Assembly: GCA_028284445.1 (NCBI GenBank)
Contig: JANQRS010000009.1
Span: forward strand, 59,966 to 123,965
DNA length: 64,000 bases
Direction of reading: 5' to 3'
Source: Calditrichia bacterium
GTDB lineage: Bacteria > Calditrichota > Calditrichia > RBG-13-44-9 > J075
Shown here: piece after piece, positions 45,452-54,861 of the stretch
Layout of the letters: every line of letters begins with the position of its first letter
How positions within the stretch are numbered: the stretch's first letter is position 1
Notes under the pieces: model-generated
Seen by the model: only the letters and a program-made list of their open reading frames with translations
Database searches by the model: none
Told to the model about the DNA's origin: nothing
Translations under genes and position numbers: made by a program

Positions 45452-45487
45452 AAGGCCCGGCAATTTACCTGCCGGGCCTTTTTTTAT
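45452..45487 (+). terminator. Rho-independent terminator of the pan operon
   Basis: AAGGCCCGGC (45452-45461) pairs perfectly with GCCGGGCCTT (45471-45480) across a 9-base loop, followed by seven T. Confidence 0.92.
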
Positions 45488-45562
45488 TGAGGGGCGAAAT
45501 AGCGGTTGCATTTTCCGAAGATTCCTTTAGATTCGTTGTTTTTACAAGCGAAAGGAATGGCG

Positions 45563-47893
45563 ATGGATGCTACGATCGTACCGGCTTTTGATGTCACCGA
45601 GGTTCAATCACTGGTGCTACAGCACTATGGTATTGAGGTAAGCGTAAAGAAGCTCGACAGCTATATCGATCAGAATTTCAAGCTGACGTCGGAGGATGGA
45701 ACAAGCTATGTTCTGAAAATTGCCAACGCCGCGGAAACCAGATTGATGCTGGAAGCCCAGAACGCGATTCTCGACTTTCTTGACACACAAAACTGCCGGC
45801 TGACTTTTCCAAGAGCCCAAGTTGATCTCGCCGGCAATGCCATTTCAGTGATCAAAGACGCCGCCGGTCGCGAGTTTCAGATGCGCCTGCTCTCCTTTCT
45901 GCCCGGGACTTTTATGAGTGAAGTGCCATCTTTCGACAACGCATATTTTGAGGCGTTTGGAGCGGCTGTTGGGGAGATGAATGTCTGCCTGCAGAAATTT
46001 GATCATGGCGGCGCACATCGCTATCTCAATTGGGACCTTCGTAATATTTTTGATATTCGCGAGTTGCTGCATGCAATCACAAATCCGGCACAGCGGCGCC
46101 TGGTAGATTATTTCCTGATCCAGCTCGAGACACATCTTTTGCCCTTACTGCCGCGCCTGCCGATGACCACCATCCACAATGATGCGAACGACAACAATTT
46201 GCTGGTGAGAGAGGAAAGCGGGCAGCATTTTCCGCTAGGCCTGATTGACTTCGGCGATATGGTGCACACCTACACCATATGCGAGTTGGCAATATCCTGC
46301 GCTTACGCAATGTTTGATTGCGAAGATCCGCTTGCTGTGGCGGAAGCGATGCTCCGCGGATATCATGGACAGCGTTCGTTAACTGAAGCTGAGGTGGACG
46401 CTTTCTTCTGGCTTACCATTGCCCGGGTTTGCATGAGCGTCACTTTTTCCGCCGAAGCGCGCCGTGAAAATCCGGACAATGAATATATCTCCGTCTCCGA
46501 GGCCGGTGGCTGGCAAATGCTTCAGACCATGCTCAACTGGAATCCAATCCAGGTACAGAACCGCTTCCGCGCAGTTTGCAATCTACCTCGTGTTGATGCT
46601 GGTCGAGATAAAGAAACTATTCTGGAAATCCGTGATCAGCATATTGGTAAGTCGCTGAGTATTTCGTATCAGGAGCCACTCAAAATTGTCCGTGGCGCCT
46701 TTCAATATCTGTATGATGAAAATGGCCGGCAATATCTGGATTGCGTGAATAATGTTTGTCACGTTGGGCATTGTCATCCGAGCGTGGTGCGAGCAGCACG
46801 TGAGCAAATTGCCACCTTGAATACCAACACTCGCTATCTGCATGACAACCTGGTTGCCTATGCAGAACGCTTAACTGCAACCCTCCCGGATCCGCTCAAC
46901 GTCTGCATATTCGTCAACTCCGGCAGCGAGGCAAACGACCTTGCCCTGCGAATGGCACGAAATTATACCGGGAACCACGATATATTGACGGTTGACGGCG
47001 CGTATCACGGTCATACCGAGGCGCTGATCAATATTAGCCCGTACAAATTCAACAGTCCGGGCGGCAAAGGCAAGGTAGACTACGTGCACATTATGCCGAT
47101 GCCTGATACGTATCGTGGTCAATACAAGGCGAGCGACGTGAATGCCGGTGAGAAGTATGCCCGGTCTATCACTGAAACCATTGATGCGCTAAAGATGCAA
47201 AATAGAGGCCCAGCGGCTTTTATCTCGGAATCCATGCTTAGCTGCGGTGGCCAGATCATGTTGCCGGATGGCTACTTTAAGCATGCCTACGCAGCGACCC
47301 GCGCAGCCGGCGGTGTATGCATCGCCGATGAAGTGCAAGTTGGCTTTGGTCGGGCAGGCAAAACCTTTTGGGCTTTTGAACTTCAAAGTGTGGTGCCGGA
47401 TATCGTAACGGTTGGGAAACCGATCGGCAATGGGCATCCTATGGCAGCACTGATAACAACTCGCGAAATTGCCGACGCCTTCAATAACGGCATGGAATAT
47501 TTCAACACCTTTGGCGGCAATCCGGTCTCTTGTGCAGTTGGTATGGCGGTGCTGGATGTGATTGAGCAGGAGGGCTTGCAACAGAATGCATTGGCGCGCG
47601 GTGAGCAGATGCTGCAGGGATTTCGCTATTTGAAGGAAAAATACAACCTGATTGGTGATGTGCGTGGCAATGGATTGTTCGTCGGGATGGAATTGGTTCG
47701 CGATCAAAATACACTTGAACCAGCGGACAGCGAAGCATCGAAGATTGTCAACCTGATGAAGCAGCGTCACTTTCTGTTGAGCACTGATGGGCCGTTGCAC
47801 AATGTTATCAAGATCAAACCACCGATTGTCTTCAGCGAGCAGAATGTGGATGATCTGGTTAGTAATCTGGATGAGGTGTTTAAGCTCGTTTAG
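45563..47893 (+). CDS. APH-like kinase fused to a class III aminotransferase
   Basis: A 776-residue two-domain protein. Residues about 1-340 are an aminoglycoside-phosphotransferase/choline-kinase-like domain ([12 protein letters not shown] catalytic loop, [10 protein letters not shown] metal loop). Residues about 350-776 are a PLP aminotransferase of class III ([39 protein letters not shown] lysine Lys619 in [11 protein letters not shown]). The second half resembles ethanolamine-phosphate phospho-lyases and AGXT2-like enzymes, so the kinase may phosphorylate an amino alcohol that the PLP domain then cleaves. Substrate is inferred. AAGGA lies 6 bases before the ATG at 45563. Confidence 0.84.
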   Translation: MDATIVPAFDVTEVQSLVLQHYGIEVSVKKLDSYIDQNFKLTSEDGTSYVLKIANAAETRLMLEAQNAILDFLDTQNCRLTFPRAQVDLAGNAISVIKDAAGREFQMRLLSFLPGTFMSEVPSFDNAYFEAFGAAVGEMNVCLQKFDHGGAHRYLNWDLRNIFDIRELLHAITNPAQRRLVDYFLIQLETHLLPLLPRLPMTTIHNDANDNNLLVREESGQHFPLGLIDFGDMVHTYTICELAISCAYAMFDCEDPLAVAEAMLRGYHGQRSLTEAEVDAFFWLTIARVCMSVTFSAEARRENPDNEYISVSEAGGWQMLQTMLNWNPIQVQNRFRAVCNLPRVDAGRDKETILEIRDQHIGKSLSISYQEPLKIVRGAFQYLYDENGRQYLDCVNNVCHVGHCHPSVVRAAREQIATLNTNTRYLHDNLVAYAERLTATLPDPLNVCIFVNSGSEANDLALRMARNYTGNHDILTVDGAYHGHTEALINISPYKFNSPGGKGKVDYVHIMPMPDTYRGQYKASDVNAGEKYARSITETIDALKMQNRGPAAFISESMLSCGGQIMLPDGYFKHAYAATRAAGGVCIADEVQVGFGRAGKTFWAFELQSVVPDIVTVGKPIGNGHPMAALITTREIADAFNNGMEYFNTFGGNPVSCAVGMAVLDVIEQEGLQQNALARGEQMLQGFRYLKEKYNLIGDVRGNGLFVGMELVRDQNTLEPADSEASKIVNLMKQRHFLLSTDGPLHNVIKIKPPIVFSEQNVDDLVSNLDEVFKLV

Positions 47894-48011
47894 ACTCTCT
47901 GTCAGGCTCGCAAGCTCGCCGTCAGGGCCTTCGGCCCATCAACTCACTACGCTTGCATTGAGTGTTTGGTTTAGTGCTTTAGTCAAGCAGTTTTGAAAAG
48001 TTATATATGGA

Positions 48012-50333
48012 TTAGTAGGCTACCACAAGCTCAATAATATTTTTGATTTTATCACATAACTCAGAATCGATTCTACTATCCGCATTATTCTCTTCATTTG
48101 GTATGGATAAACCAGAGGAATTGCATCTAGTTACCAATTGCTCTGCGACAAATTTGATCGTGTATTCCTGCTTCAAATCTTCTACCTCAGACGGGTTTTC
48201 TGATTGACGATCTAACAAATTCCGGGCCAATAAGTACCGATAATAGAAGATACGGATTTGCCGAGGCGTAGCTTCTGCCAGTTCAGCAAGAGCGCTTCTT
48301 AAGATGCTATATTCCCGGCTGGAAAGTTCGTATTCAGCAGTACCAGCCGGTAATTGCTGCCCGGGAATCTCAGTATCCTCCTCAGTATTAGCAGCAGCAA
48401 TCGAATCGCCTATGCCCATGATATTGTCTCTGACCATTTCGTTGTCAGTTTTGTCAGCTTCATTTATGTTCAAGGGGGCGGAGAGTTGAGGCTTGTCTTT
48501 ATCGTCCACTGGATCCTTTTGTTCCCGATTATCAACGACATTTCGTTTCTTTGTCAGGCTCTCAAAAAAATCTTCTTTCTCCGTTTCGTTCAATGCTCGA
48601 AGGTTAATGCCAATGAGAAAGAGCTTGTCCATGTATTCACGGACTAGCTTTTTGGCATCCAGCTTCTCTGTATCTTCCGAACCATTGTCCAGCAATTTTT
48701 GTTTCAGGTTTATTAGTTTTGAGTATTTCCAAATAATGGCTCTGCGGAGAACACGATCGTCAACAGCCGCCACGATCACCAAACGTCTATAAATATCTTC
48801 ATCATCAAGCAATACTCTCAGAGAATCAATGATTGCAATGATGCGATTCTCTGAGCAGCGATCAATATCGTCGACAAATAACATCAAGCGCTTTTGACCA
48901 ACCTCCTTCTCTGGTATCCAGGTCTTAAGAATAATGATCAGTTCTTTTTGAATCTCCGCCTGCAATCCAAGAAAATCTGAGAACCTGACTAGGTTTGAAT
49001 ACTGCTCAAAAAGTGAAATTGCCTGGCTTTTTGAGCGCGTGTAGAAGAAAATGGTACTAATTGTTATTCCCAAACCGATATATGTCACTATTGAACCAAA
49101 TAGAGAAAGTGCGAGTCCTAATTTGACTTCAATTGAGAGAAAAAAATACCAAATAGCCCAAAATGTAACAAAGCTAACTGTGAAAACAATCGGCCAGACG
49201 CCATACTTTGTCACGTTGATTTTGATAGCTTGAACAAGTCTTCTGTATTTACCTTTTATGCCTTCTCCATCACCCAGATAAGCATCCATAACAGCTTCAT
49301 AAAGATACGCCCATGAAGCGGGCGTATCTTGGTACTTCCAGGCATGAAAATCTATTCTTCCAACAAAGTTGTTTCTCGGTGATTTTGACAAGATTTCCCA
49401 GACACGATTCATAAAAAAGGTTTTACCTCGTCCCCATTTTCCAAAAATACCGAACATGTTTCCCGGTTCGTTATTGACTGTGCGTAGCAAACCTGATATC
49501 TCTTCGGCAATGACGTCTACTCCTAATACCGGAGTCAACGTCCGTCCCCTGATTACATTGATAGGCCGACTAATTCTGGTACCCGGTAGTGGCTCATTTA
49601 TAAATATTGGTGATTGGTAGCTATCTGGAGGATCATTGAAAGTAACGTCCGATATCTTCTCGCTGGTCATTGTTGGCGGGTCATCTTGATTTATTGACGT
49701 GCCCGAGCTTGGGTTTAGTCGCTCATCGGCGAAAACTGGAGCAGATTGATTATGCTTTTTTTTATCATTGATCAGGGGATTGAATTCGGGATCATCGGTT
49801 TTCGGAGACGATCGATTTTTGTCTGTTAAACCACTGCTGCCATGCTGCATATTCTCAGTGCGGATGCTCGAATCGGCGACATTCACTCCGTCTTCGACGT
49901 TTACTTTAATTACCTTGCTCGATTCGTTGAGAGTTGGAATTGTTCGTAGTGCTTGATTGAGTCTGGGTATTGCATTCGGGTCTCCAAGTTCAAGAGCGTG
50001 ATAATCCCTCACGCTATAAGGAAGTTCGCAAAAGTCTATTTTTACTGGAATTAGGAATATTTGATCTCCCGGTATCTCCTTAAGGACATCTAAAGCGATG
50101 TTAAGCTCCAACTGGTGGGGACCTCGCTGCCTAACAGATTCAGATGAAAAAAGTGCGATACATGCATGACTATTGCGGATGAGCCGTTGCACAATCGCTC
50201 TTTGATCTTCTTGCGGTACCTGTCGGGCTTCACTTGCCAATCGCGCGTCAAATCCTGCGTCGGTTAGTTTTGTTGCAACTTCTCTAGCAATAGAAGTATC
50301 GGAATTTGCATGGGTTATTACTATATATGCCAT
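48012..50333 (-). CDS. TIR domain fused to a KAP-family P-loop NTPase
   Basis: A 773-residue protein. Residues 1-133 have a TIR fold (MAYIVITHANSDTS, LIRNSHACIALFSSES, likely catalytic Glu76 in QLELNIAL). A polar linker, rich in Ser, Asn and Asp (134-262), leads to a KAP NTPase with Walker A GKWGRGKTF (Lys304), FHAWKYQDTPASWAYLYEAV, two or more TM helices inserted at about 379-430 as is usual for KAP, and Walker B LMLFVDDIDR (483-492). An acidic linker about 590-650 precedes a helical C-terminus. TIR domains hydrolyse NAD or make signals, and KAP NTPases are membrane-linked AAA-like enzymes. The gene is AT-richer than its neighbours. Confidence 0.88.
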   Translation of the reverse strand: MAYIVITHANSDTSIAREVATKLTDAGFDARLASEARQVPQEDQRAIVQRLIRNSHACIALFSSESVRQRGPHQLELNIALDVLKEIPGDQIFLIPVKIDFCELPYSVRDYHALELGDPNAIPRLNQALRTIPTLNESSKVIKVNVEDGVNVADSSIRTENMQHGSSGLTDKNRSSPKTDDPEFNPLINDKKKHNQSAPVFADERLNPSSGTSINQDDPPTMTSEKISDVTFNDPPDSYQSPIFINEPLPGTRISRPINVIRGRTLTPVLGVDVIAEEISGLLRTVNNEPGNMFGIFGKWGRGKTFFMNRVWEILSKSPRNNFVGRIDFHAWKYQDTPASWAYLYEAVMDAYLGDGEGIKGKYRRLVQAIKINVTKYGVWPIVFTVSFVTFWAIWYFFLSIEVKLGLALSLFGSIVTYIGLGITISTIFFYTRSKSQAISLFEQYSNLVRFSDFLGLQAEIQKELIIILKTWIPEKEVGQKRLMLFVDDIDRCSENRIIAIIDSLRVLLDDEDIYRRLVIVAAVDDRVLRRAIIWKYSKLINLKQKLLDNGSEDTEKLDAKKLVREYMDKLFLIGINLRALNETEKEDFFESLTKKRNVVDNREQKDPVDDKDKPQLSAPLNINEADKTDNEMVRDNIMGIGDSIAAANTEEDTEIPGQQLPAGTAEYELSSREYSILRSALAELAEATPRQIRIFYYRYLLARNLLDRQSENPSEVEDLKQEYTIKFVAEQLVTRCNSSGLSIPNEENNADSRIDSELCDKIKNIIELVVAY

Positions 50334-50580
50334 TGATTTACAACCCGCGTGTGCTTTTCGTTTGTTTTAGCTAATTGTTACAATGTCATATAATTTATAA
50401 CCATCTGCAAGAAAAGATGTATAGTTCAGGCAATATAATAGCAAGATAAATCCAGTTGTTTATGAAAGGTTTTCCGGATAACTTCTGGGAAAATGAACTC
50501 GTCTACTTAGCATCGATAAGCGTTGTTTTCTCTTGGTTGTCTAGCAATAGAAACGCTGCCTCAGGTATGCTGAAGCATTG

Positions 50581-50614
50581 TGTATCTCCCTTCGAAGAGC
50601 TTCAGGAGGATACA
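50581..50614. repeat. Palindromic element, degenerate
   Basis: TGTATCTCC and GGAGGATACA form inverted arms around CTTCGAAGAGCTTCA. It resembles the CCCTTCGAAG palindrome family but is less perfect. It lies upstream of the TIR-KAP gene in the non-coding spacer. Confidence 0.5.
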
Positions 50615-50623
50615 TTCGTCGCG

Positions 50624-51766
50624 CTAGCCAAAATATCCCTTCAACAGCTCTTCTAATGTCTTGTAGTTCTCCCGGTCCGTATGGGCAACCTGGGCAAACG
50701 CACCATTGAAGCCGTTTTGGCAATCTGACAAATAGTAGTCTCGATTTTGTGCGCCAAATTCAAGGAACACTTTGGCGACATCTACTGAACCGGCAACAAT
50801 CGCCCAGCCCAGCGGACTATTGGCGTGAATGTCACCGGAATTTCGGTCAACATCTGCGCCATTTTTGAGGAGGGTTCTTGCACAGTCGGCGTGATTATGC
50901 CAGGCGCACATGTGTAAAGCAGTCCCGTCATCATAGCCACCGGGCGCATTGGCATCCATTCCTAATTCGAGAAGCCGCTTGGTGACATCGCTCCGATTGC
51001 CACTGGCGGCGACATGCAGCGGCGTTGCATTCGTGCCAATAGTGAAATGATAGATATTCATGGCGCCGTCGGGTGCCGGAAAGCGCTCGTCGGTGATACG
51101 CTCGTGCAACACACCTGGATTTTCAGCGACCAGTCTTTCGATCAATTCTATATCTCCAACACGGCAGGCCATGAAGATATCCGCCTCTGCGCCGCAACTG
51201 GCCAGATGGCGGGCAATATCCGGCCGATGAGAAATAGCCCATTGCAAGGGCGTGCTGTGATGGTCAATGTCGCGAGCTTCAATATCAGCGCCTGCTGCCA
51301 GTAGTATATCAACTATTTCTGGTGTTCTTGCAAAGTGCAGCGGATGCTTGCCGTCGCCGCCACGGAGATGAACAGCATCGGGATTGGCAGCAATTAATTC
51401 TCGCAGGTGGTCTGCCCGATCTAGTCCGGCCGCTTCGTGAATACCGATTTCGGCGCCATTCTCAGCCAGATATTCTGCCAATTCAAAATGGCCATAAGCC
51501 AGGGCAGTTTGCACGGCGTTCCAGGGCCCGGCATCCCAGTCGCTGTAGAGATTCGGGTCCGCATTGTGCGACAGCAGCATATCGACCATTGGCCGATCAT
51601 TCCGTCCTGAAGCGATATTGAGCGCAGTTCCGCCAAAATATTCCGGATCATGAGAGGCGATCAAACGCGGCTCTTCTGCCAGAGTGGCTTTGGCGGTAGC
51701 AACATCAGCACTCTTAACAGCCGAAAAAAATTTATCAAAATATTCTTGTTGAATGGAATCAGACAT
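50624..51766 (-). CDS. Ankyrin-repeat protein
   Basis: A 380-residue soluble protein. At least eight ankyrin repeats of about 33 residues can be read (GGTALNIASGRNDRPMVDML, HSTPLQWAISHRPDIARHL, TPLHVAASGNRSDVTKRLL, GTALHMCAWHNHADCARTLL, SPLGWAIVAGSVDVAKVFL). No catalytic domain or signal peptide. A scaffold or binding role is likely; partner unknown. Same strand as the HEAT gene 9 bases upstream. Confidence 0.88.
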   Translation of the reverse strand: MSDSIQQEYFDKFFSAVKSADVATAKATLAEEPRLIASHDPEYFGGTALNIASGRNDRPMVDMLLSHNADPNLYSDWDAGPWNAVQTALAYGHFELAEYLAENGAEIGIHEAAGLDRADHLRELIAANPDAVHLRGGDGKHPLHFARTPEIVDILLAAGADIEARDIDHHSTPLQWAISHRPDIARHLASCGAEADIFMACRVGDIELIERLVAENPGVLHERITDERFPAPDGAMNIYHFTIGTNATPLHVAASGNRSDVTKRLLELGMDANAPGGYDDGTALHMCAWHNHADCARTLLKNGADVDRNSGDIHANSPLGWAIVAGSVDVAKVFLEFGAQNRDYYLSDCQNGFNGAFAQVAHTDRENYKTLEELLKGYFG

Positions 51767-51775
51767 GAGGAAATC

Positions 51776-52309
51776 CTACTCTGGTTTTTGTCGACGTTTT
51801 TCCAACACTTTTAGCAGCTTGCGCCCACGTGCGCGCATGGCAGCGCTGCCTTCATCAGTCAGTTGAACGATAATGGGCGTCACCAGATTAATAAGTTCAG
51901 GCTCAACCTCTGTCAAGTCAACCATCGCTTGCATTGCACAAGTGCGGACGATACTGCTTTTGTCATTCAGGAATTGCTGCAAGATAGGTAAAACCGCATC
52001 AATATCTTGTGACGTCAGCGGTAGAAGCGGCAAGAGAATGCAAAATTGCTCTCGCACCTCCCACTGATCAATAATTGGCATCTTTCTCAGAATCTCTTCT
52101 TTATAAGACGCAATGAGCGACGGGCTTGCCGTCGCGACATGCCGGAGGACATGCGCCGCCCGTGAGCGAATGATTATATCACTGCCCCAAATGCCAGCGA
52201 GGATTTCCGGTAACAGTGCCGGAATGGCCAATACTTCCTCTGTGACTTCCCGGGCGCGTCCAATGGAGCGGCGGTCACCGCCTGCCAGCTTTTCCAGTAG
52301 CTTCGACAT
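51776..52309 (-). CDS. HEAT-repeat protein
   Basis: A 177-residue all-helical protein with HEAT-type repeats (AIPALLPEILAGIWGSDIIIRSRAAHVLRH pattern, then SSIVRTCAMQAMVDL), ending KRRQKPE. No signal peptide. It lies 1 base after the glycosylase-like gene and 9 bases before the ankyrin gene, so the three form one operon. Confidence 0.8.
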   Translation of the reverse strand: MSKLLEKLAGGDRRSIGRAREVTEEVLAIPALLPEILAGIWGSDIIIRSRAAHVLRHVATASPSLIASYKEEILRKMPIIDQWEVREQFCILLPLLPLTSQDIDAVLPILQQFLNDKSSIVRTCAMQAMVDLTEVEPELINLVTPIIVQLTDEGSAAMRARGRKLLKVLEKRRQKPE

Positions 52310-52310
52310 A

Positions 52311-52901
52311 CTACTTCAAGGCCTCTTTTACAAATGTCTGTAACTCCGGAATGACTTCTTCGAGAAACCAGGGATTGTGTTTTAACCAAAACTTGTTGCG
52401 AGGAGATGGGTGTGGCAAGGGAAGATAATCCGGAAAAAAGGAACGCCAGGCTCGCACGTTGTCAGTCAGTTTCTTATTGGCTTTGTCCCCGAGATAGCGT
52501 TTCTGGGCATACTGGCCGATCAGCAATGTTAATCGCAAGCCAGGCATTTCATTCAGCAAACGTTCGTGCCATAGCGGCGCACATTCCGGGCGCGGTGGCA
52601 GATCTCCGCTTTTGCCTTTACCGGGATAACAAAACCCCATCGGTAAAATGGCAAAGTTTTGCGGATCATAGAATGTATCCTCATCAACCGCCAACCAATC
52701 ACGTAAAGTGACACCGCTGGGATCTTTCCAGGGGATACCGGAATGATGGACTCGCTGTCCCGGGGCCTGGCCAATAATCAGGATTTTAGATGCATGATGT
52801 GCACGCACCACTGGTCGAGGTCCTAATTCCAGGAATTCGCTGCAAACAGTGCAAGCTTCTACTTCCTTCAATAACTGCGGGAGTTTTGATAATTCGGTCA
52901 T
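52311..52901 (-). CDS. Uracil-DNA-glycosylase-superfamily protein
   Basis: A 196-residue protein of the UDG fold. Motif 1 is IIGQAPGQRVHHSGIPW and motif 2 is HPSPRNKFWLKHN; between them is MGFCYPGKGKSGD. It excises or binds modified bases in known families, but the family-specific catalytic residue cannot be judged by eye. Two N-terminal cysteines (CTVC) are present. First gene of the three-gene unit; the ribosome-binding site is weak. Confidence 0.82.
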   Translation of the reverse strand: MTELSKLPQLLKEVEACTVCSEFLELGPRPVVRAHHASKILIIGQAPGQRVHHSGIPWKDPSGVTLRDWLAVDEDTFYDPQNFAILPMGFCYPGKGKSGDLPPRPECAPLWHERLLNEMPGLRLTLLIGQYAQKRYLGDKANKKLTDNVRAWRSFFPDYLPLPHPSPRNKFWLKHNPWFLEEVIPELQTFVKEALK

Positions 52902-52961
52902 TCAGAAAGGTAGTGTCTTCGAGGTGAAGAACCAATTTGAAAATACAGGCAGGATGAAAGA

Positions 52962-52992
52962 AGACCTGATCAGGTTTGATTTGATCAGGTCT
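52962..52992 (-). terminator. Terminator downstream of the first envelope protein gene
   Basis: AGACCTGATCA (52962-52972) and TGATCAGGTCT (52982-52992) form a perfect 11-bp stem, 18 bases past the stop at 53011. On the minus strand the stem is followed by TCTTTCATCC, an imperfect T run. Confidence 0.6.
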
Positions 52993-53010
52993 TGCGAGCA
53001 GAAAAAGGTG

Positions 53011-53595
53011 TTATTCGCCGGTATTGAACAAAGCGCCAACGTTGAGCATCAACTGAAAATCTCCACCATTGATGCGAAAAACAACCTCGCCAAATCCATC
53101 AACAGTAGGACTGAGTTCCAGCTCAAGGCCACCGCCGGCGTCGATGCCAAACTCGGTGGTTCCGCCAGAGGTATCAATAGTCTCCTGCTGGCCGGTGAAT
53201 GGGTTTGTAAAGGTACCCTCGCTACTGACATTGTAGAGATGAACAGCCAGCCCACCGGCACCATATGGCTTAACCTTCGACCCTGATAGCGGGATATAGT
53301 AGCGTCCGCCTGCGGCGATAGACAAATCGCGAAGGGACGTGCTGGAATTGCTGATTCCGGTATCGAAGCTTTTGGTCCAGAAATCTACATTGGCAATCAA
53401 GCTCAGATTTGGCATCAGCGTTCCCAGGTTTACCAGGCCGCCAAAGTCAATAGTTGAACCGGCACCGCCGCTAATATTGACGAACCCGACCCGGCCACCA
53501 ACGCCTTTGAAGCCAATATTGGGTTGAGCAATCATAGAGACTGAGAATAAGCATACCGCAATAAATGGAAGCAGTTTAAGTTTCCTGTTTACCAT
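53011..53595 (-). CDS. Outer-membrane beta-barrel-like protein
   Basis: A 194-residue exported protein with a signal peptide (LLPFIAVCLFSVSMIAQ). The mature part begins PNIGFKGVGGRVGFVNISG and alternates strands with Gly and aromatic residues, as in eight-stranded barrels. It is about 40% alike by eye to the gene 277 bases upstream and shares NLGTLMPNL and GGLAVHLY with it. No ligand can be named. Confidence 0.75.
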   Translation of the reverse strand: MVNRKLKLLPFIAVCLFSVSMIAQPNIGFKGVGGRVGFVNISGGAGSTIDFGGLVNLGTLMPNLSLIANVDFWTKSFDTGISNSSTSLRDLSIAAGGRYYIPLSGSKVKPYGAGGLAVHLYNVSSEGTFTNPFTGQQETIDTSGGTTEFGIDAGGGLELELSPTVDGFGEVVFRINGGDFQLMLNVGALFNTGE

Positions 53596-53815
53596 ACATT
53601 TAACCTCCTTATCATGTTAGAACCTGAAGAGAAGAACAACGCACGAACTGCAAATTAGTAGCTTCTCCCACTCACAACCCTTTTTGAGAGCGGACCTGCT
53701 GAAGCAGGTTTTCAAGTCAGATATTCGCAGGAAACTAGCGGAAAAATGGCAGGTGAATCAATACCGTGAACACGGTATTTTACACGAAACAGGTAGGTGA
53801 TTGCATTTTCGGCAA

Positions 53816-53845
53816 TAAAAAACCGGATATCCAGAGATACCCGGT
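53816..53845 (-). terminator. Rho-independent terminator of the second envelope protein gene
   Basis: ACCGG-TATC (53822-53831) pairs with GATA-CCGGT (53836-53845), and on the minus strand is followed by six T (53822-53817). Confidence 0.8.
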
Positions 53846-53871
53846 CAAAAAGGACTCATTGTAAATATCCG

Positions 53872-54417
53872 TTAGCCACCCATGTCAAACATGACACCGA
53901 CTGAAAACAGATATTGGTTAACTTCATTTATTCTAATCAATATTTCACCAAAGACATCCATCCCGGAATTCAAAGGTTTCACAACCCCGCCACCAATATC
54001 AAGACCGATACGTAGATCTGTATCTGATTCGTCAAAATTGATGGACGGAATCTCTACGCTGCCGCGATAAATGTGCAATGCTAGCCCGCCAGTAGCATAT
54101 GGTTGCAAATCGCCTTCCATTGGAATCGCATAGCGGGCACCACCGGCGAGAACAAAATCACGCGTGCTCGCTGATGCGCCATTTTCATCTTCGGACTTTC
54201 CCCAGGTATCGAAACTGCCAACCAATTGGACGTTCTCAAGCAATGTTCCTAAATTTGCGACGACGCCAATATCGAAGGTTGAGCCGACGTCCTCAGATAC
54301 GCTAATGAATCCAACACGGGGGCCAATGCCTTTGAGACCAATAGCGGGTTGCGCCAGTATCGACATAGAAGTTAACAGTCCAAGCAGCACAGCCAAGTTA
54401 GTAATCCGTTTCATCAT
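53872..54417 (-). CDS. Outer-membrane beta-barrel-like protein, paralogue
   Basis: A 181-residue exported protein with a signal peptide (LAVLLGLLTSMSILAQ) and a mature start PAIGLKGIGPRVGFISVSE, closely matching its neighbour. It shares the ANLGTLLENVQLV and YATGGLALHIYRG segments. The start at 54417 is chosen for GAGGA 6 bases upstream. A tandem duplication is likely. Confidence 0.76.
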   Translation of the reverse strand: MMKRITNLAVLLGLLTSMSILAQPAIGLKGIGPRVGFISVSEDVGSTFDIGVVANLGTLLENVQLVGSFDTWGKSEDENGASASTRDFVLAGGARYAIPMEGDLQPYATGGLALHIYRGSVEIPSINFDESDTDLRIGLDIGGGVVKPLNSGMDVFGEILIRINEVNQYLFSVGVMFDMGG

Positions 54418-54587
54418 AACACATTCCTCCAAGTTTAATCGTATGTGTACATGACCGATTTCTCCTCAGGTCGGTCAATATTGTATCTGCAGGCAAAAGT
54501 TTGATAATGCTGTGTTTAGCGGCGAATGAATGTAGTACTCATCGCCAATAATGTCAAGGTCAATTCCAATTCAGATTCACAAATTGT

Positions 54588-54626
54588 ACAAAAAAAATGC
54601 GGTATATATCAGATATATACCGCATT
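54588..54626 (-). terminator. Rho-independent terminator of the cold-shock gene
   Basis: AATGCGGTATATA (54596-54608) pairs perfectly with TATATACCGCATT (54614-54626); on the minus strand it is followed by a T run from 54597 down. Confidence 0.9.
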
Positions 54627-54648
54627 AAAATAGAAACTGCTTTCCGTG

Positions 54649-54861
54649 TTACACTACGACAACATCCTGTGCCTGCGGGCCTTTGTTACCTTCGCCTAAC
54701 GTGAATTCGACTTGCTGGCCTTCTTCCAAAGTACGAAAACCACCGTCATCGCGAATAGAGCTATAGTGTACGAAGACATCGTTTCCGTCTTCTTGAGCGA
54801 TAAAACCATAGCCTTTGGTAGCGTTGAACCACTTTACAACGCCGTTAATACGATCTGTCAT
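54649..54861 (-). CDS. Cold-shock-domain protein
   Basis: A 70-residue CspA-type nucleic-acid-binding protein. The RNP1-like [10 protein letters not shown] and RNP2-like DVFVHYSSI motifs are present, with the ending [10 protein letters not shown] typical of the family. An RNA chaperone acting in the cytoplasm. The 287-base spacer upstream may hold a long 5' leader, as csp genes often do, but nothing specific is seen. Confidence 0.96.
   Translation of the reverse strand: MTDRINGVVKWFNATKGYGFIAQEDGNDVFVHYSSIRDDGGFRTLEEGQQVEFTLGEGNKGPQAQDVVVV

Noticed and set aside
47894..48011. GGGCCTTCGGCCC hairpin after the aminotransferase fusion
   Set aside because: No T run follows on either strand, so it was not called a terminator.
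50456..50656. 66-codon open frame on the plus strand upstream of the TIR-KAP gene
   Set aside because: Overlaps a palindrome and the ankyrin gene end; no ribosome-binding site. A small regulatory peptide cannot be ruled out but has no support.
53761..53778. Perfect palindrome ATACCGTGAACACGGTAT
   Set aside because: It could bind a dimeric regulator, but it lies after a terminator and well before the next start on that strand, with no second copy seen.
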